64,000 nucleotides of DNA from an uncultured Pelagibacteraceae bacterium. Its GTDB lineage: Bacteria > Pseudomonadota > Alphaproteobacteria > Pelagibacterales > Pelagibacteraceae. How positions within the stretch are numbered: position 1 is the first letter of the stretch; every line of letters starts with the position of its first letter. The notes beneath the pieces are model-generated. The model was not told where the DNA came from. It saw only the letters and a program-made list of their open reading frames with translations, and made no database searches. The translations under genes were made by a program, and so were the position numbers. The stretch spans positions 124,001 through 188,000 of the forward strand of contig CACPPK010000001.1 of assembly GCA_902635845.1 (NCBI GenBank), written 5' to 3'. This document shows, in pieces, positions 9,227-17,412 of the stretch.

Positions 9227-9603
9227 TATTCTTGTAACTTGCCGTTCTTCCAGATACCTGTTTTTTGTTTTCCATCAGACCAAGTAAATGTTCCTTGACC
9301 ATTCATAAAACCATTAGCCCACTCCCCTTCATAAGTGGAGCCATCAGGAAATGTTAACGTTCCAATTCCACTCCAAACACTATTTTTAAATTCACCTTTA
9401 TAAATATATCCATTTGGCCAAGTCTCTATACCTTGTCCTTGTTTTTTTGTTGAAACCCACTCCCCTTCATAAGTGGTTTTATCAGTGTAAACCCACTTAC
9501 CATAACCATTATCACAATTACCCTCTTTGCAACCGGTGCTTCGGGCAAATACAGAAGAGCTTATTAAAAAGCTTAATAATATAAAAAGCAGAAATTTTTT
9601 CAT
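9226..9603 (-). CDS. MORN-repeat exported protein
   Basis: The 125-residue product has a signal peptide (MKKFLLFILLSFLISSSVFA, cleavage near residue 20) followed by MORN repeats: YEGEWVSTKKQGQGIETWPNG, YKGEFKNSVWSGIGTLTFPDG, YEGEWANGFMNGQGTFTWSDG and a last partial one. MORN motifs form beta-hairpins that bind lipid or protein; bacterial examples are mostly uncharacterised. Two cysteines just after the signal peptide (CKEGNC) could form a disulfide. It overlaps the next gene by one base and follows the strong hairpin after tmoX. Two copies of the repeat are identical over 21 bases at DNA level. Periplasmic location is inferred. Confidence 0.82.
   Translation of the reverse strand: MKKFLLFILLSFLISSSVFARSTGCKEGNCDNGYGKWVYTDKTTYEGEWVSTKKQGQGIETWPNGYIYKGEFKNSVWSGIGTLTFPDGSTYEGEWANGFMNGQGTFTWSDGKQKTGIWKNGKLQE
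9318..9338 (-). repeat. 21-base direct repeat inside the MORN gene, copy 1
   Basis: An exact 21-base match to 9456-9476, in the same orientation and frame, encoding the TYEGEW core of a MORN unit. It reflects duplication within the gene. Confidence 0.9.
9456..9476 (-). repeat. 21-base direct repeat inside the MORN gene, copy 2
   Basis: Exact match to 9318-9338, 138 bases (46 codons, two MORN units) away. The middle MORN unit lying between them has diverged at this position. Confidence 0.9.
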
Positions 9604-9628
9604 GAATTTATTTTACACAAAATCATAT

Positions 9629-9659
9629 AAAAAAAAATCCCCCCCAACAAGTTGGGGGA
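9629..9659 (-). terminator. Terminator-like hairpin after tmoX
   Basis: Read on the minus strand, CCCCCAA and TTGGGGG pair around a CTTG tetraloop (stem arms 9652-9658 and 9641-9647) and are followed by a run of nine T. It is a strong intrinsic terminator form and lies 26 bases after the tmoX stop. The MORN gene starts just beyond it in the same direction, so partial read-through would supply the rest of the transporter. Confidence 0.88.
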
Positions 9660-9684
9660 GATTTTAAATTTTTAACTTTAATCC

Positions 9685-10629
9685 TTATTTAGTAAATGCT
9701 TTCCAAACTGACTCGTTATCAGCTAACCATTTTTTAGCTGCATCTTCATGAGTCATTTTGTCAACGTCAACTAAAGCTGCCATTGCTCCAATTTGACTTG
9801 TAGAGAATGACATTTTCTTAAACGTTGCTGCTGCTTTAGGATGAGTTTTTGGAAAATCCTCATGAACTGCTTTTTTCAAGTATCCATCAGGAGAACCACA
9901 TTTACCATCTCCACCATCTTCTGGTCGGCAACCAGCTGTGTATGGAGGGAAGTCAATAAATGTAAAACCAGCACCATCTGTAAAGTTAGGCGTCCAGTTG
10001 AAGATTATTGTTCCTCTTCCTTCTTTTTCAGCTGCAGCTAACTCTGCCCAAAGTGCATCAGCACTTCCAGCAAATTTAACCCACCATAAATCACCTAAAC
10101 CTAGTGCATCAACCCTTTGTGGAATTAAGTCACCATGCCAAGTTTGTGGACCTTCCAACATTCTTCCTTTTCCATCTGGAGAGTCAGGTGTTGTAAAGTT
10201 TTTTGCACAATCTGGATTTTTTAAAGCTGTCCAATCTGGTAGACCTGGGCATAATCCTTTTTCAGTAACCCAGTTTGGATATCCCATATCCTCAAGAGTT
10301 CTTGCTTCATGATCACCCCAATCTAATAAACCACCTTTATCTAAAGCAGTAGTAAAAGATTTACCAAATGCAGATTCCCATACCTCGTGAGATATAGTTA
10401 CATCTCCAATTCTAATTGACTCATAAACTGCTTGTGAGTCTGCATTAACGTATTTAACGTTATTACCCATACTTTCGAAAATCCCACCAATAACGTAAGC
10501 CATTACAATTTGACTTGACCAGTTATGAGTTGGGATAACGATAGGCTTCTTGCTATCAGCGTTAGAAATTCCCGCAAAACTTACAACAGAAATCACTAGA
10601 GCAGATAGTAATGATATTATTTTTTTCAT
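9685..10629 (-). CDS. tmoX: TMAO-type substrate-binding protein of an ABC importer
   Basis: The 314-residue protein has a signal peptide (residues 1-24, ending ISNADS) and an OpuAC/ProX-type periplasmic domain. Aromatic residues likely to form the quaternary-amine cage are abundant: HNWSS, HEVWES, LLDWG, FNWTPNF and WWVKF. The long Trp-rich middle part with paired cysteines is typical of the TmoX/betaine group. A strong Shine-Dalgarno (GAGGGG) precedes the ATG. It is divergent from tdm, the TMAO demethylase, and heads the operon with the ATPase and double permease. A terminator-like hairpin follows at once. TMAO is the best guess; betaine or choline remain possible. Confidence 0.87.
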   Translation of the reverse strand: MKKIISLLSALVISVVSFAGISNADSKKPIVIPTHNWSSQIVMAYVIGGIFESMGNNVKYVNADSQAVYESIRIGDVTISHEVWESAFGKSFTTALDKGGLLDWGDHEARTLEDMGYPNWVTEKGLCPGLPDWTALKNPDCAKNFTTPDSPDGKGRMLEGPQTWHGDLIPQRVDALGLGDLWWVKFAGSADALWAELAAAEKEGRGTIIFNWTPNFTDGAGFTFIDFPPYTAGCRPEDGGDGKCGSPDGYLKKAVHEDFPKTHPKAAATFKKMSFSTSQIGAMAALVDVDKMTHEDAAKKWLADNESVWKAFTK

Positions 10630-10771
10630 GTATACCCCTCAATTAATATTAATATTTAATAGTCTATGACAAAACGAATAGGTAGGTAAAGAATTATTAG
10701 TTCTAAAAAATATATATATATTTAAACAATAAAAATGATGATAAAAAATATAACAATATTTAAAAATTAAA
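10630..10771. promoter_or_regulatory. Divergent control region between tmoX and tdm
   Basis: This is one of the longest non-coding gaps in the window (142 bases), between the TMAO-uptake and TMAO-demethylation transcripts. It contains the tmoX Shine-Dalgarno (minus strand) and an AT-rich run with TTAGTTCTA at 10697-10705 followed by (AT)n. The same nine bases recur before the FAD oxidoreductase gene at 13514. No palindromic operator is obvious. Confidence 0.5.
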
Positions 10772-13111
10772 ATGTTAGGAACAAGTAAAGATATTAAATA
10801 CCCTGGTTTAAATATTTTACCACCTGGAGTTGAAAGACATGTTGTTAATGGTGGTGCTCTTACTGCTTTTCAAATTTTTCCTGATGATGAATTGGAAATT
10901 ATTAATAATGAGGGTAATCAAATTTGCGAAATAATTTGTTTTAACAAAGATGGTAAATCTGATGTTGGAATTTTAAATTTAAAATCAAACAATAAAAAAA
11001 ATTTCATTAGAAATATTCTAAGTGGTAAAGATGAAACGATATTAGCAACAAATTATCAATTAAAAAAAAGAAACTTAAATATTTCAGACTCTAAATCTTC
11101 AATCATATTTGATCCCGATACTAAAGCGGGAGAAAGCATAAAATTTAAATCAAAAGATAAATGTTTTGCTATTTTTGCTGCACCTGGCGATGATATGGAT
11201 ATAACAAATCAAAATCCTCCAAGTGATTTAACGATTTTTATCAAGAGATTTAAAATCATAAATGATAAAGAACTAAATGTAATACCAGATCCTGTATTTG
11301 AACCTCTGTATGAAGAAAACATAAATAAAGAAACATCTATATCTTACCAGGTAAAAGAAGGAGATTATATTCAGGTAATTAGTCCAACTGGAAGACAGTG
11401 TTCTGATTTCGTAGCATTTGATACAAAAAAATTAGAAAAAGGGATTGAAAAGGGATTAGACTGGCAAACCACCAGAACATTTATGGGAAATACTTTTCCT
11501 GGACCTGGATTACACTCTAAATTTTATGATACAGACCATGAGCCTCTTGTTGAAGTTATAAGAGATACTGTAGGTAAACACGATACTTTTAATCTAGCAT
11601 GTACATCTAAATATTATGAAGACGCAGGATATTTTGGTCATCCAAATTGTTCAGATAATTTAACTGAAAGTATGTCAAAATACGGTGTTCAGAAACAAAA
11701 AGGTTGGCATGCAATTAATTTATTTTTTAACACTTCTGCTGGAGGATTAAATTCTGTTATTTCTGATGAATCTTATTCAAGACCTGGTGACTATGTAATG
11801 TTTAAAGCTTTAAAAGATTTAACAATAGGAACAACTGCATGTCCAAGTGATATAGATCCGTGTAATTCATGGAATCCTACTAATATATTTGTTAGAACTT
11901 ATGACAAAAATAAAGAATTTAGAAAATCATTTGGTTTTAGAATGAAAACAGACTCTGAAAATAAACTAACTAGAAATTCTGGGTTTTATGAAAAAACTTC
12001 AAAATTAACTAGAAACTTTGTTGATGCTAGAGGCTTTTGGCTTCCAAATGATTACACAAAACATGGATTAGTTAACGAGTACAATGCTTGCAGAAATGAT
12101 GCTGTATTAATTGATCTATCATCACTAAGAAAATTTGAAATAATTGGTCCTGATTCTGAAGAGTTAATGAATTATACTCTTACAAGAAATATAAAAAAAC
12201 TTTCTGTTGGACAGGTTGTATATTCCGCAATGTGTTACGAAAATGGAATGATGTTTGATGATGGAACTCTTTTAAAATTAAGCGAAACAGGTTTTAGGTG
12301 GATATGTGGAGATGAGTATGGTGGTGAATGGCTTAAAGAAATTGCAAAAAAAAAGAATTTTAATGCTATTGTTAAAAACTCTACTGACCAAATTAGCAAT
12401 GTATCTTTACAAGGTCCAAAAAGTAGAGAAATTTTAAAAAAAATAATCTTTACACCACCAACACAGCCTTCGATAGATGAGTTGGGCTGGTTTAGATTTA
12501 CAATTTGTAGAATAGAAGAACTTCAAGGTATACCATTAATTGTTTCAAGAACTGGTTATACTGGTGAGTTAGGTTACGAGATATGGTGTCATCCAAAACA
12601 TGCGCCAGAAGTTTGGGATAAATTAATGGAAGCGGGTAAAGATGATGGACTTATTCCAGCTGGGTTTGCAGCTCTAGATAAACTTAGAATTGAAGCAGGT
12701 TTAATTTTATTTGGTGCTGAGTTTGACGGTGAACAAGATCCCTTTGAAGCTGGCATAGGTTTTGCTGTTCCATTGAAAACAAAAGAAGAAGATTTCATTG
12801 GTAAAGAGGAATTAGTAAAAAGAAAGGCAAACCCTCAAAAAAAATTAGTAGGATTGGAACTTGCTGGCAAAGAAATAGCTGGTCATGGAGACTGTGTTCA
12901 TATAGGCAGATCTCAAATTGGTATAGTTACAAGTGGATGCTTGTCATCTACTTTAAATAAAAATATTGCACTTTGTAGAATAGACGTTCAATACTCTGAG
13001 ATCGGTACCGATGTAGAGATTGGTAAAATTGACGGTCATCAAAAAAGAATTGGGGCAAAAGTAGTTGGTTTTCCTTTTTATGATCCAACTAAATCGAGAG
13101 TAAAAGCTTAA
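10772..13111 (+). CDS. tdm: Trimethylamine N-oxide demethylase
   Basis: The 779-residue protein joins two domains: an N-terminal DUF1989 region (residues about 1-390), which in Tdm binds zinc and splits TMAO into dimethylamine and formaldehyde, and a C-terminal GcvT-like tetrahydrofolate domain (about 400-779), which captures the C1 unit. Cysteines in TGRQCSDF, CTSKYYEDAGYFGHPNC and GTTACPSDIDPCN are candidate zinc ligands. The GcvT part shows GRTGYTGELGYE-like sequence (SRTGYTGELGYEIW) and ends with GFPFYDPTKSR. The domain order and length are those of characterised Tdm. It lies divergent from tmoX and upstream of the N-methylglutamate pathway genes. Without the context it would resemble an aminomethyltransferase. 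Confidence 0.92.
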   Translation: MLGTSKDIKYPGLNILPPGVERHVVNGGALTAFQIFPDDELEIINNEGNQICEIICFNKDGKSDVGILNLKSNNKKNFIRNILSGKDETILATNYQLKKRNLNISDSKSSIIFDPDTKAGESIKFKSKDKCFAIFAAPGDDMDITNQNPPSDLTIFIKRFKIINDKELNVIPDPVFEPLYEENINKETSISYQVKEGDYIQVISPTGRQCSDFVAFDTKKLEKGIEKGLDWQTTRTFMGNTFPGPGLHSKFYDTDHEPLVEVIRDTVGKHDTFNLACTSKYYEDAGYFGHPNCSDNLTESMSKYGVQKQKGWHAINLFFNTSAGGLNSVISDESYSRPGDYVMFKALKDLTIGTTACPSDIDPCNSWNPTNIFVRTYDKNKEFRKSFGFRMKTDSENKLTRNSGFYEKTSKLTRNFVDARGFWLPNDYTKHGLVNEYNACRNDAVLIDLSSLRKFEIIGPDSEELMNYTLTRNIKKLSVGQVVYSAMCYENGMMFDDGTLLKLSETGFRWICGDEYGGEWLKEIAKKKNFNAIVKNSTDQISNVSLQGPKSREILKKIIFTPPTQPSIDELGWFRFTICRIEELQGIPLIVSRTGYTGELGYEIWCHPKHAPEVWDKLMEAGKDDGLIPAGFAALDKLRIEAGLILFGAEFDGEQDPFEAGIGFAVPLKTKEEDFIGKEELVKRKANPQKKLVGLELAGKEIAGHGDCVHIGRSQIGIVTSGCLSSTLNKNIALCRIDVQYSEIGTDVEIGKIDGHQKRIGAKVVGFPFYDPTKSRVKA

Positions 13112-13116
13112 TAGCT

Positions 13117-13467
13117 ATGCCAAAAGAAAAGAAAACGCTCTTAGATTTTTGGGAAGATCAAATGAGGCAATCTCATACATCAAGTAATTATTTTTTTAGA
13201 AAATCACCGTCCCATTATCATATGATGTTGCTAGTAATGTCTGCATATAAAGAAGGTAAAAAATTATCAGTAGAAGAATTAAAAACAAAACTTTTTAAAA
13301 CCTCTCGACCTAAATCAGCTTTAATAATTACAGAAGCTTGTGAAAAAGGATTCTTTAGACTTGAAAAAACTTCAGCAGACCAGAGAATAAAAAATATAAT
13401 GCCAAGTGAATCATTTATAAAAGAGTTTAATGATTATTTGTTAACTTTAAAAAACATAAGTTATTAG
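13117..13467 (+). CDS. Small winged-helix-like protein, possible regulator
   Basis: The 116-residue basic protein starts five bases after tdm. From about residue 30 it has a helical pattern (HYHMMLLVMSAYKEGKKLSVEELKTKLF) followed by SRPKSALIITEACEKGFFRLEKTSADQRIKNIMPSESF, which resembles the recognition helix and beta wing of MarR-type winged-helix proteins. Length is short for MarR (usually about 140) and the N-terminal dimer helix looks reduced. No other regulator-like gene lies in the methylamine cluster, so it may control tdm, tmoX or downstream genes. I rate the fold as likely and the role as a guess. Confidence 0.6.
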   Translation: MPKEKKTLLDFWEDQMRQSHTSSNYFFRKSPSHYHMMLLVMSAYKEGKKLSVEELKTKLFKTSRPKSALIITEACEKGFFRLEKTSADQRIKNIMPSESFIKEFNDYLLTLKNISY

Positions 13468-13567
13468 CCATTTTTTAATGAAAATTTAAGTATCTATTTT
13501 TTATATATAATTTTTAGTTCTATAAATAATTATATTAATTACCCCCACCAAAAAATAATGTTTTGTT
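13468..13567 (+). promoter_or_regulatory. Probable promoter region before the FAD oxidoreductase gene
   Basis: The 100-base gap is AT-rich, has TTAGTTCTA at 13514-13522 followed by TATAAATAAT, then an unusual C-rich patch (ACCCCCACC) at 13541-13549 just before the ATG region. No good Shine-Dalgarno is seen. A riboswitch is not evident: I looked for paired stems and found none convincing. Confidence 0.4.
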
Positions 13568-14896
13568 ATGACGACATTACCTTCGAAAGCAAAAGTAGTT
13601 ATCATCGGTGGTGGAATCCACGGACTAAGTACTGCTTGGAAGCTTTCTGAAACATATAAAAATCCAGGTGACATCGTTGTATTAGAAAAAAAAGATACTG
13701 CTGCTGGAGCAAGTGGAATTGCGTGCGGTGTAGTAAGAAATAATTATTTTCAACCAGCAATGAGAGAATTGATGGCTCACTCAGTTTCTGTTTGGGAGAG
13801 TGATCCTAAAGCATTTAAATATAATCCAGTGGGTTATTTACAAATATCACCCGAGGTAATGCATAAAGATGTTGCAAGTATTTACGAGCAACAAAAAGCT
13901 ATCGGCTATGAGTCAAATTTTATAGAAGGTGAAAAAGATTGTGCAAATTACATGAAAGGTATTTTTGATGATTGGCAAGCTCAAGGTATAACATCTGTTC
14001 TTCATGAAAAGAAAGGTGGATATGCATTCAACAAGGATTCAATTAAAGCACTAGAAAACAAATCTACTTCAAATGGTGTTCAAGTAATGAAAGGTGTAAG
14101 AGTAACAGGTTTTAAAAGAGGAAGTAATAGTCAAGCAGTTACAGGTGTCGAAACCGACAAAGGAAACATTGAGTGTGAACAAGTAGTGATTGGTGCAGGT
14201 CCATGGGCAAGAGATTTTTGGAACATGCTAGAACTACCAAAAACTGCAAATATTTTAGGTAAAGATGGTAAGATGCATGAGACTGACATGTGGACTTACT
14301 GGATGTTACAAGAAGGTGTTATTGGTGTTGAACCAGATTTTTTGAAAACAAATGATGGTAAACAACCACCTGTAGTTCACGTAGACTCGACTGCTCCGTT
14401 ATATTCAGACAAAACTAAAAAGTTATTAACAGATAAAATTTGGGGAATTTATTATAAACCCGATATTGAAGGGTTAGGTGTTCAAGGTGGTACTTCACCA
14501 TACATAGTTAAAAAACATTTTGATCAAGTTAATGTTGATCCTTATGGAATTGAATCTCCTGAGTATCAAACAACTGATGCTTTTAGTGAAATGTGGTGCT
14601 CAGCATTAGCACATTGTCAAAAAAGATTTGAAGGGAAATCTGATTTATATAGAAAAGGACCTTCAGGTGGTCTTGGATGTATGACACCAGACTCGTTTCC
14701 AATCTTTGACAGATTTTTTGAAAATGTTTACATGATTGCAGATGCAAACCACGGATACAAGATGATCGGTGTTGGTGAGCTTGTTGCAAAAGAAATTCTT
14801 GGTACTGAAAGTGATTTGTTAAAACCATTTAGATTCAACCGTTACGAGAAGGGAGAACTTCACCCTACTTCGAACAGTCCGTTTCCTTGGAGCTAG
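13568..14896 (+). CDS. FAD-dependent oxidoreductase, sarcosine/dimethylglycine/N-methylglutamate dehydrogenase-like
   Basis: This 442-residue DAO-family flavoprotein has the dinucleotide motif GGGIHGLSTAW at about residues 14-24 and an ASGIACGVVRNNYF segment resembling the flavin-attachment region of SoxB-type enzymes. The C-terminal PSGGLGCMTPDSFPIFDRF and DANHGYKMIGVGELVAKEI are typical of the family. It lies between tdm and gmaS. In classic N-methylglutamate pathways the dehydrogenase has four subunits homologous to sarcosine oxidase; only this beta/D-like subunit is present here. It could therefore be a stand-alone N-methylglutamate, dimethylglycine, sarcosine or dimethylamine oxidising enzyme. 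The FAD family is certain, the substrate is not. Confidence 0.8.
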   Translation: MTTLPSKAKVVIIGGGIHGLSTAWKLSETYKNPGDIVVLEKKDTAAGASGIACGVVRNNYFQPAMRELMAHSVSVWESDPKAFKYNPVGYLQISPEVMHKDVASIYEQQKAIGYESNFIEGEKDCANYMKGIFDDWQAQGITSVLHEKKGGYAFNKDSIKALENKSTSNGVQVMKGVRVTGFKRGSNSQAVTGVETDKGNIECEQVVIGAGPWARDFWNMLELPKTANILGKDGKMHETDMWTYWMLQEGVIGVEPDFLKTNDGKQPPVVHVDSTAPLYSDKTKKLLTDKIWGIYYKPDIEGLGVQGGTSPYIVKKHFDQVNVDPYGIESPEYQTTDAFSEMWCSALAHCQKRFEGKSDLYRKGPSGGLGCMTPDSFPIFDRFFENVYMIADANHGYKMIGVGELVAKEILGTESDLLKPFRFNRYEKGELHPTSNSPFPWS

Positions 14897-14954
14897 ACTC
14901 TAAGCCTAGACACAAATAAATTTTTCAGCTACGTTTGAATAAATTAAATTCATT

Positions 14955-14960
14955 GAGGGG
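14955..14960 (+). promoter_or_regulatory. Ribosome binding site deciding the gmaS start
   Basis: GAGGGG lies five bases before the ATG at 14966. A GTG at 14960 is in frame but overlaps this Shine-Dalgarno, so it cannot be the start served by it. I take ATG 14966. Confidence 0.75.
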
Positions 14961-14965
14961 TGAAA

Positions 14966-16435
14966 ATGACAGATCTAGAGAAACATGTTAACCAGCCAGG
15001 TAGAGCGAAATTAGTTAAGAAAGTTAGAGAAAAAATTAACGAGCTTGGCATCACTTATATTTATTATCAATTCATTTCTGTAACAGGTAGAGTTGTTGGA
15101 AAAGGTATACCCGCTGATCATTGGGAAAGAACTGCCGAAAGGGGTTTTCAATTAGTATATGGTGCTACCGCAAACTTATTTTTAGATCGTCACAATAATT
15201 ATATTGGTTATGGACCAGAAGCTATGGAGCTTGTTGGAATACCTGATCCTGAAACTTTTGTTCAATTACCGTGGGATAAAAGAGTTGGAAGAGTATTTGT
15301 AACTTGTTTTAGAAACAGAGAAGAAAGAAAAAATCCAGGTGGTCATTTAACTTCAGACTGCAGAGGAAATCTAAGAATTTTTATGGATGAATTTAAGAAA
15401 AAACATGGTCTAGAATTAAGAGTTGGTACTGAGCCTGAAATGATGTGGTTAACAAAAAATGAGGATGGAACTCCTACAGGTAAAGGTTTTTCTAAACCAT
15501 TCTGTTATCACATCGATCAGTTTGAGTCATTAAGACCTGTATTTATGAAGGTTATTGAGTATGCTAAAGCAATGGGTCTTGATATGATTCAAGGAGATCA
15601 CGAAGATGCTCCAGGCCAATTAGAATTAAACTGGACTTACGATAACGTTTTAAGGAATGCAGATAGATTATCAACATATAGACAAATATGTGCTCAAGTA
15701 GCAAGAGAACATAATTTAATCGCATGCTTTATGACAAAACCATTTATGGGTGTCTCTGCTAGTGGTTGTCATACAAATATGTCTTTATGGAAAGGTGGAA
15801 AAATTAAACTAAATAAACTTGGAAACAAAACACTTCCGGGTGTTGAAGAAGTATTTAGTTATGTTGAAGGTGGAACCAATACTTTTATGCCTGATACTAA
15901 GGATATGCAATTACCAGGTAAAATTGGTTTACAATCGATTGCAGGTATAATGAAGCACTTACCAGCATTAACAGCTCTTGGATCTTCAACAGTAAACTCT
16001 TATAGAAGATTATGGGATCAAGGTTTTTGGGCTCCTGTTTATGCAGACTGGGGATATCAAAACAGAACTTGTGGTTTAAGAGTTTCTGCTCCAGGAAGAT
16101 TTGAATATAGATCAGTAGACTCTATGCACAATCCTTATCTATTAGGTGCTGCTTTATTAAAAGCTTGTGATGAAGGTATAACTAAAAAAATGAAACCAGC
16201 AGCTCCAGAATCTAGAAATATTTATGAAGCTCAAAAAGCTGGTAAAGATGTTAAAAAACTTCCATTAAGTTTAGGTGAAGCTTTGGATAGACTGGCAGAG
16301 GATGAAGTAATCAAATCTGCGATGCCAGATGAAATGTATAAAGTTTTCCATTGGTATAAAAATGATGAGTGGGAAAGATTTCTTGGTGCAACAACACAAT
16401 GGGATCTGGATACTTATCTTGATTGTCTACCGTAG
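14966..16435 (+). CDS. gmaS: Gamma-glutamylmethylamide synthetase (GS-like)
   Basis: The 489-residue glutamine-synthetase-fold enzyme ligates methylamine to glutamate with ATP, giving gamma-glutamylmethylamide. The GS nucleotide/metal segments are visible: RVGTEPEMMW, QGDHEDAPGQLELNW, TKPFMGVSASGCHTNMSLW and the arginine-containing CGLRVSAPGRFEYRSVDS. The three N-methylglutamate synthase genes follow directly, which separates it from an ordinary ammonia-using GlnA. Length is longer than the second GS-like protein of the window (441 residues). It starts 69 bases after the FAD oxidoreductase and heads a tight run to 20085. Confidence 0.92.
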   Translation: MTDLEKHVNQPGRAKLVKKVREKINELGITYIYYQFISVTGRVVGKGIPADHWERTAERGFQLVYGATANLFLDRHNNYIGYGPEAMELVGIPDPETFVQLPWDKRVGRVFVTCFRNREERKNPGGHLTSDCRGNLRIFMDEFKKKHGLELRVGTEPEMMWLTKNEDGTPTGKGFSKPFCYHIDQFESLRPVFMKVIEYAKAMGLDMIQGDHEDAPGQLELNWTYDNVLRNADRLSTYRQICAQVAREHNLIACFMTKPFMGVSASGCHTNMSLWKGGKIKLNKLGNKTLPGVEEVFSYVEGGTNTFMPDTKDMQLPGKIGLQSIAGIMKHLPALTALGSSTVNSYRRLWDQGFWAPVYADWGYQNRTCGLRVSAPGRFEYRSVDSMHNPYLLGAALLKACDEGITKKMKPAAPESRNIYEAQKAGKDVKKLPLSLGEALDRLAEDEVIKSAMPDEMYKVFHWYKNDEWERFLGATTQWDLDTYLDCLP

Positions 16436-16467
16436 GTCACAGAAATAGATAGAAAGGGTAAAAATAT

Positions 16468-17412
16468 ATGTGTGGAATAGCAGGTTTAATTCATAGAGGA
16501 AAATCTTCAAATGTTGGAAGTGAACTACAAGGGATGCTCCAAGCATTAAAACATAGAGGTGAAGATTCTACAGGGTATGCTCTATATGGAGATACAGATG
16601 GAAAAAACTTCATTATGCGTTTTAAAGTTGGAGAAAACGTAGGAGAAGGAAGTTCATCGGTTATGGAAGATGTGTCTGTTTACGATGAAAGAAAAAAAAT
16701 TGTAGATGAAACTCTAGCTGAGATGGGAGCTAAAGTGGTTAAAGAAGAGAGAACTCTTCCTTACTCTCTAAGATATGAGATTGATTATGATACAAAAGAT
16801 TTGTTAGACTTTTCACAGAGAATTGAAAGCATTCCAGGCGTTGAAATTCTATCTATGGGAAAATCTTTAGAAGTAATTAAAGATCTTGGAAATGCTAAAA
16901 TGGTCTGTGACAGATATAGTTTAGATAAAGTAGTTGGAACACATGCAATTGGTCATGCTAGAATGGCAACTGAATCAGGTGTGGATATTAAGTCTGCTCA
17001 CCCTTTCTGGGGCTATCCATTTAGTGATGTGTCTGTAGTTCATAATGGACAATTAACTAATTATTGGAATAACAGAAGAGTTTTAGAAAACAAGGGAATG
17101 AGATTTATGTCTGAATGTGACTCAGAATTAATTGCAGTTTATATTGCAGAAAAAATGAGACATGGAGCAACTTTAGAAGAAGGAATGAAAGAGTCATTAA
17201 CTGGTCTTGATGGAGTTTTCACATACTTTGTTGCAACTAAAGATTCATTAGGTATGGCTAAAGATACAATGGCTGCAAAACCTTTAGTTTTGTATGAGTC
17301 TGATGATTTAGTAGCAATGGGATCAGAGGAAATTGCAATTAGGTCTGTATTACCACAAGAAATTGATACATATGATCCATTTGATGGGGAGGTGAAAGTA
17401 TGGCAAATCTAA
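16468..17412 (+). CDS. mgsA: N-methylglutamate synthase subunit A (class II glutamine amidotransferase)
   Basis: The 314-residue protein begins MCGIAGLIHRG, so Cys2 becomes the N-terminal nucleophile after methionine removal, as in Ntn-type glutamine amidotransferases. KHRGEDSTG, GHARMATESG and VVHNGQLTNYW are the usual substrate-binding loops. In the N-methylglutamate pathway this domain would release methylamine from gamma-glutamylmethylamide for transfer to 2-oxoglutarate. It corresponds to the GATase domain of glutamate synthase split off as its own subunit. It overlaps mgsB by 13 bases and is preceded by GAAAGGG. Confidence 0.9.
   Translation: MCGIAGLIHRGKSSNVGSELQGMLQALKHRGEDSTGYALYGDTDGKNFIMRFKVGENVGEGSSSVMEDVSVYDERKKIVDETLAEMGAKVVKEERTLPYSLRYEIDYDTKDLLDFSQRIESIPGVEILSMGKSLEVIKDLGNAKMVCDRYSLDKVVGTHAIGHARMATESGVDIKSAHPFWGYPFSDVSVVHNGQLTNYWNNRRVLENKGMRFMSECDSELIAVYIAEKMRHGATLEEGMKESLTGLDGVFTYFVATKDSLGMAKDTMAAKPLVLYESDDLVAMGSEEIAIRSVLPQEIDTYDPFDGEVKVWQI

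Noticed and set aside
9938..10312. A 124-codon open frame on the plus strand opposite tmoX
   Set aside because: It is antisense to a well-supported periplasmic binding-protein gene, and its translation has no recognisable pattern.
13468..13567. Possible riboswitch (glycine or SAM-V type) before the FAD oxidoreductase
   Set aside because: The region is unstructured by eye; no paired stems or conserved aptamer cores were found, only a short C-rich patch.
14897..14965. Possible terminator or operator before gmaS (TCTAAGCCTAGA)
   Set aside because: The stem would be only four base pairs with no T run, too weak to call.
14960..14965. GTG at 14960 as the gmaS start
   Set aside because: It overlaps the only good Shine-Dalgarno; the ATG six bases later has proper spacing.
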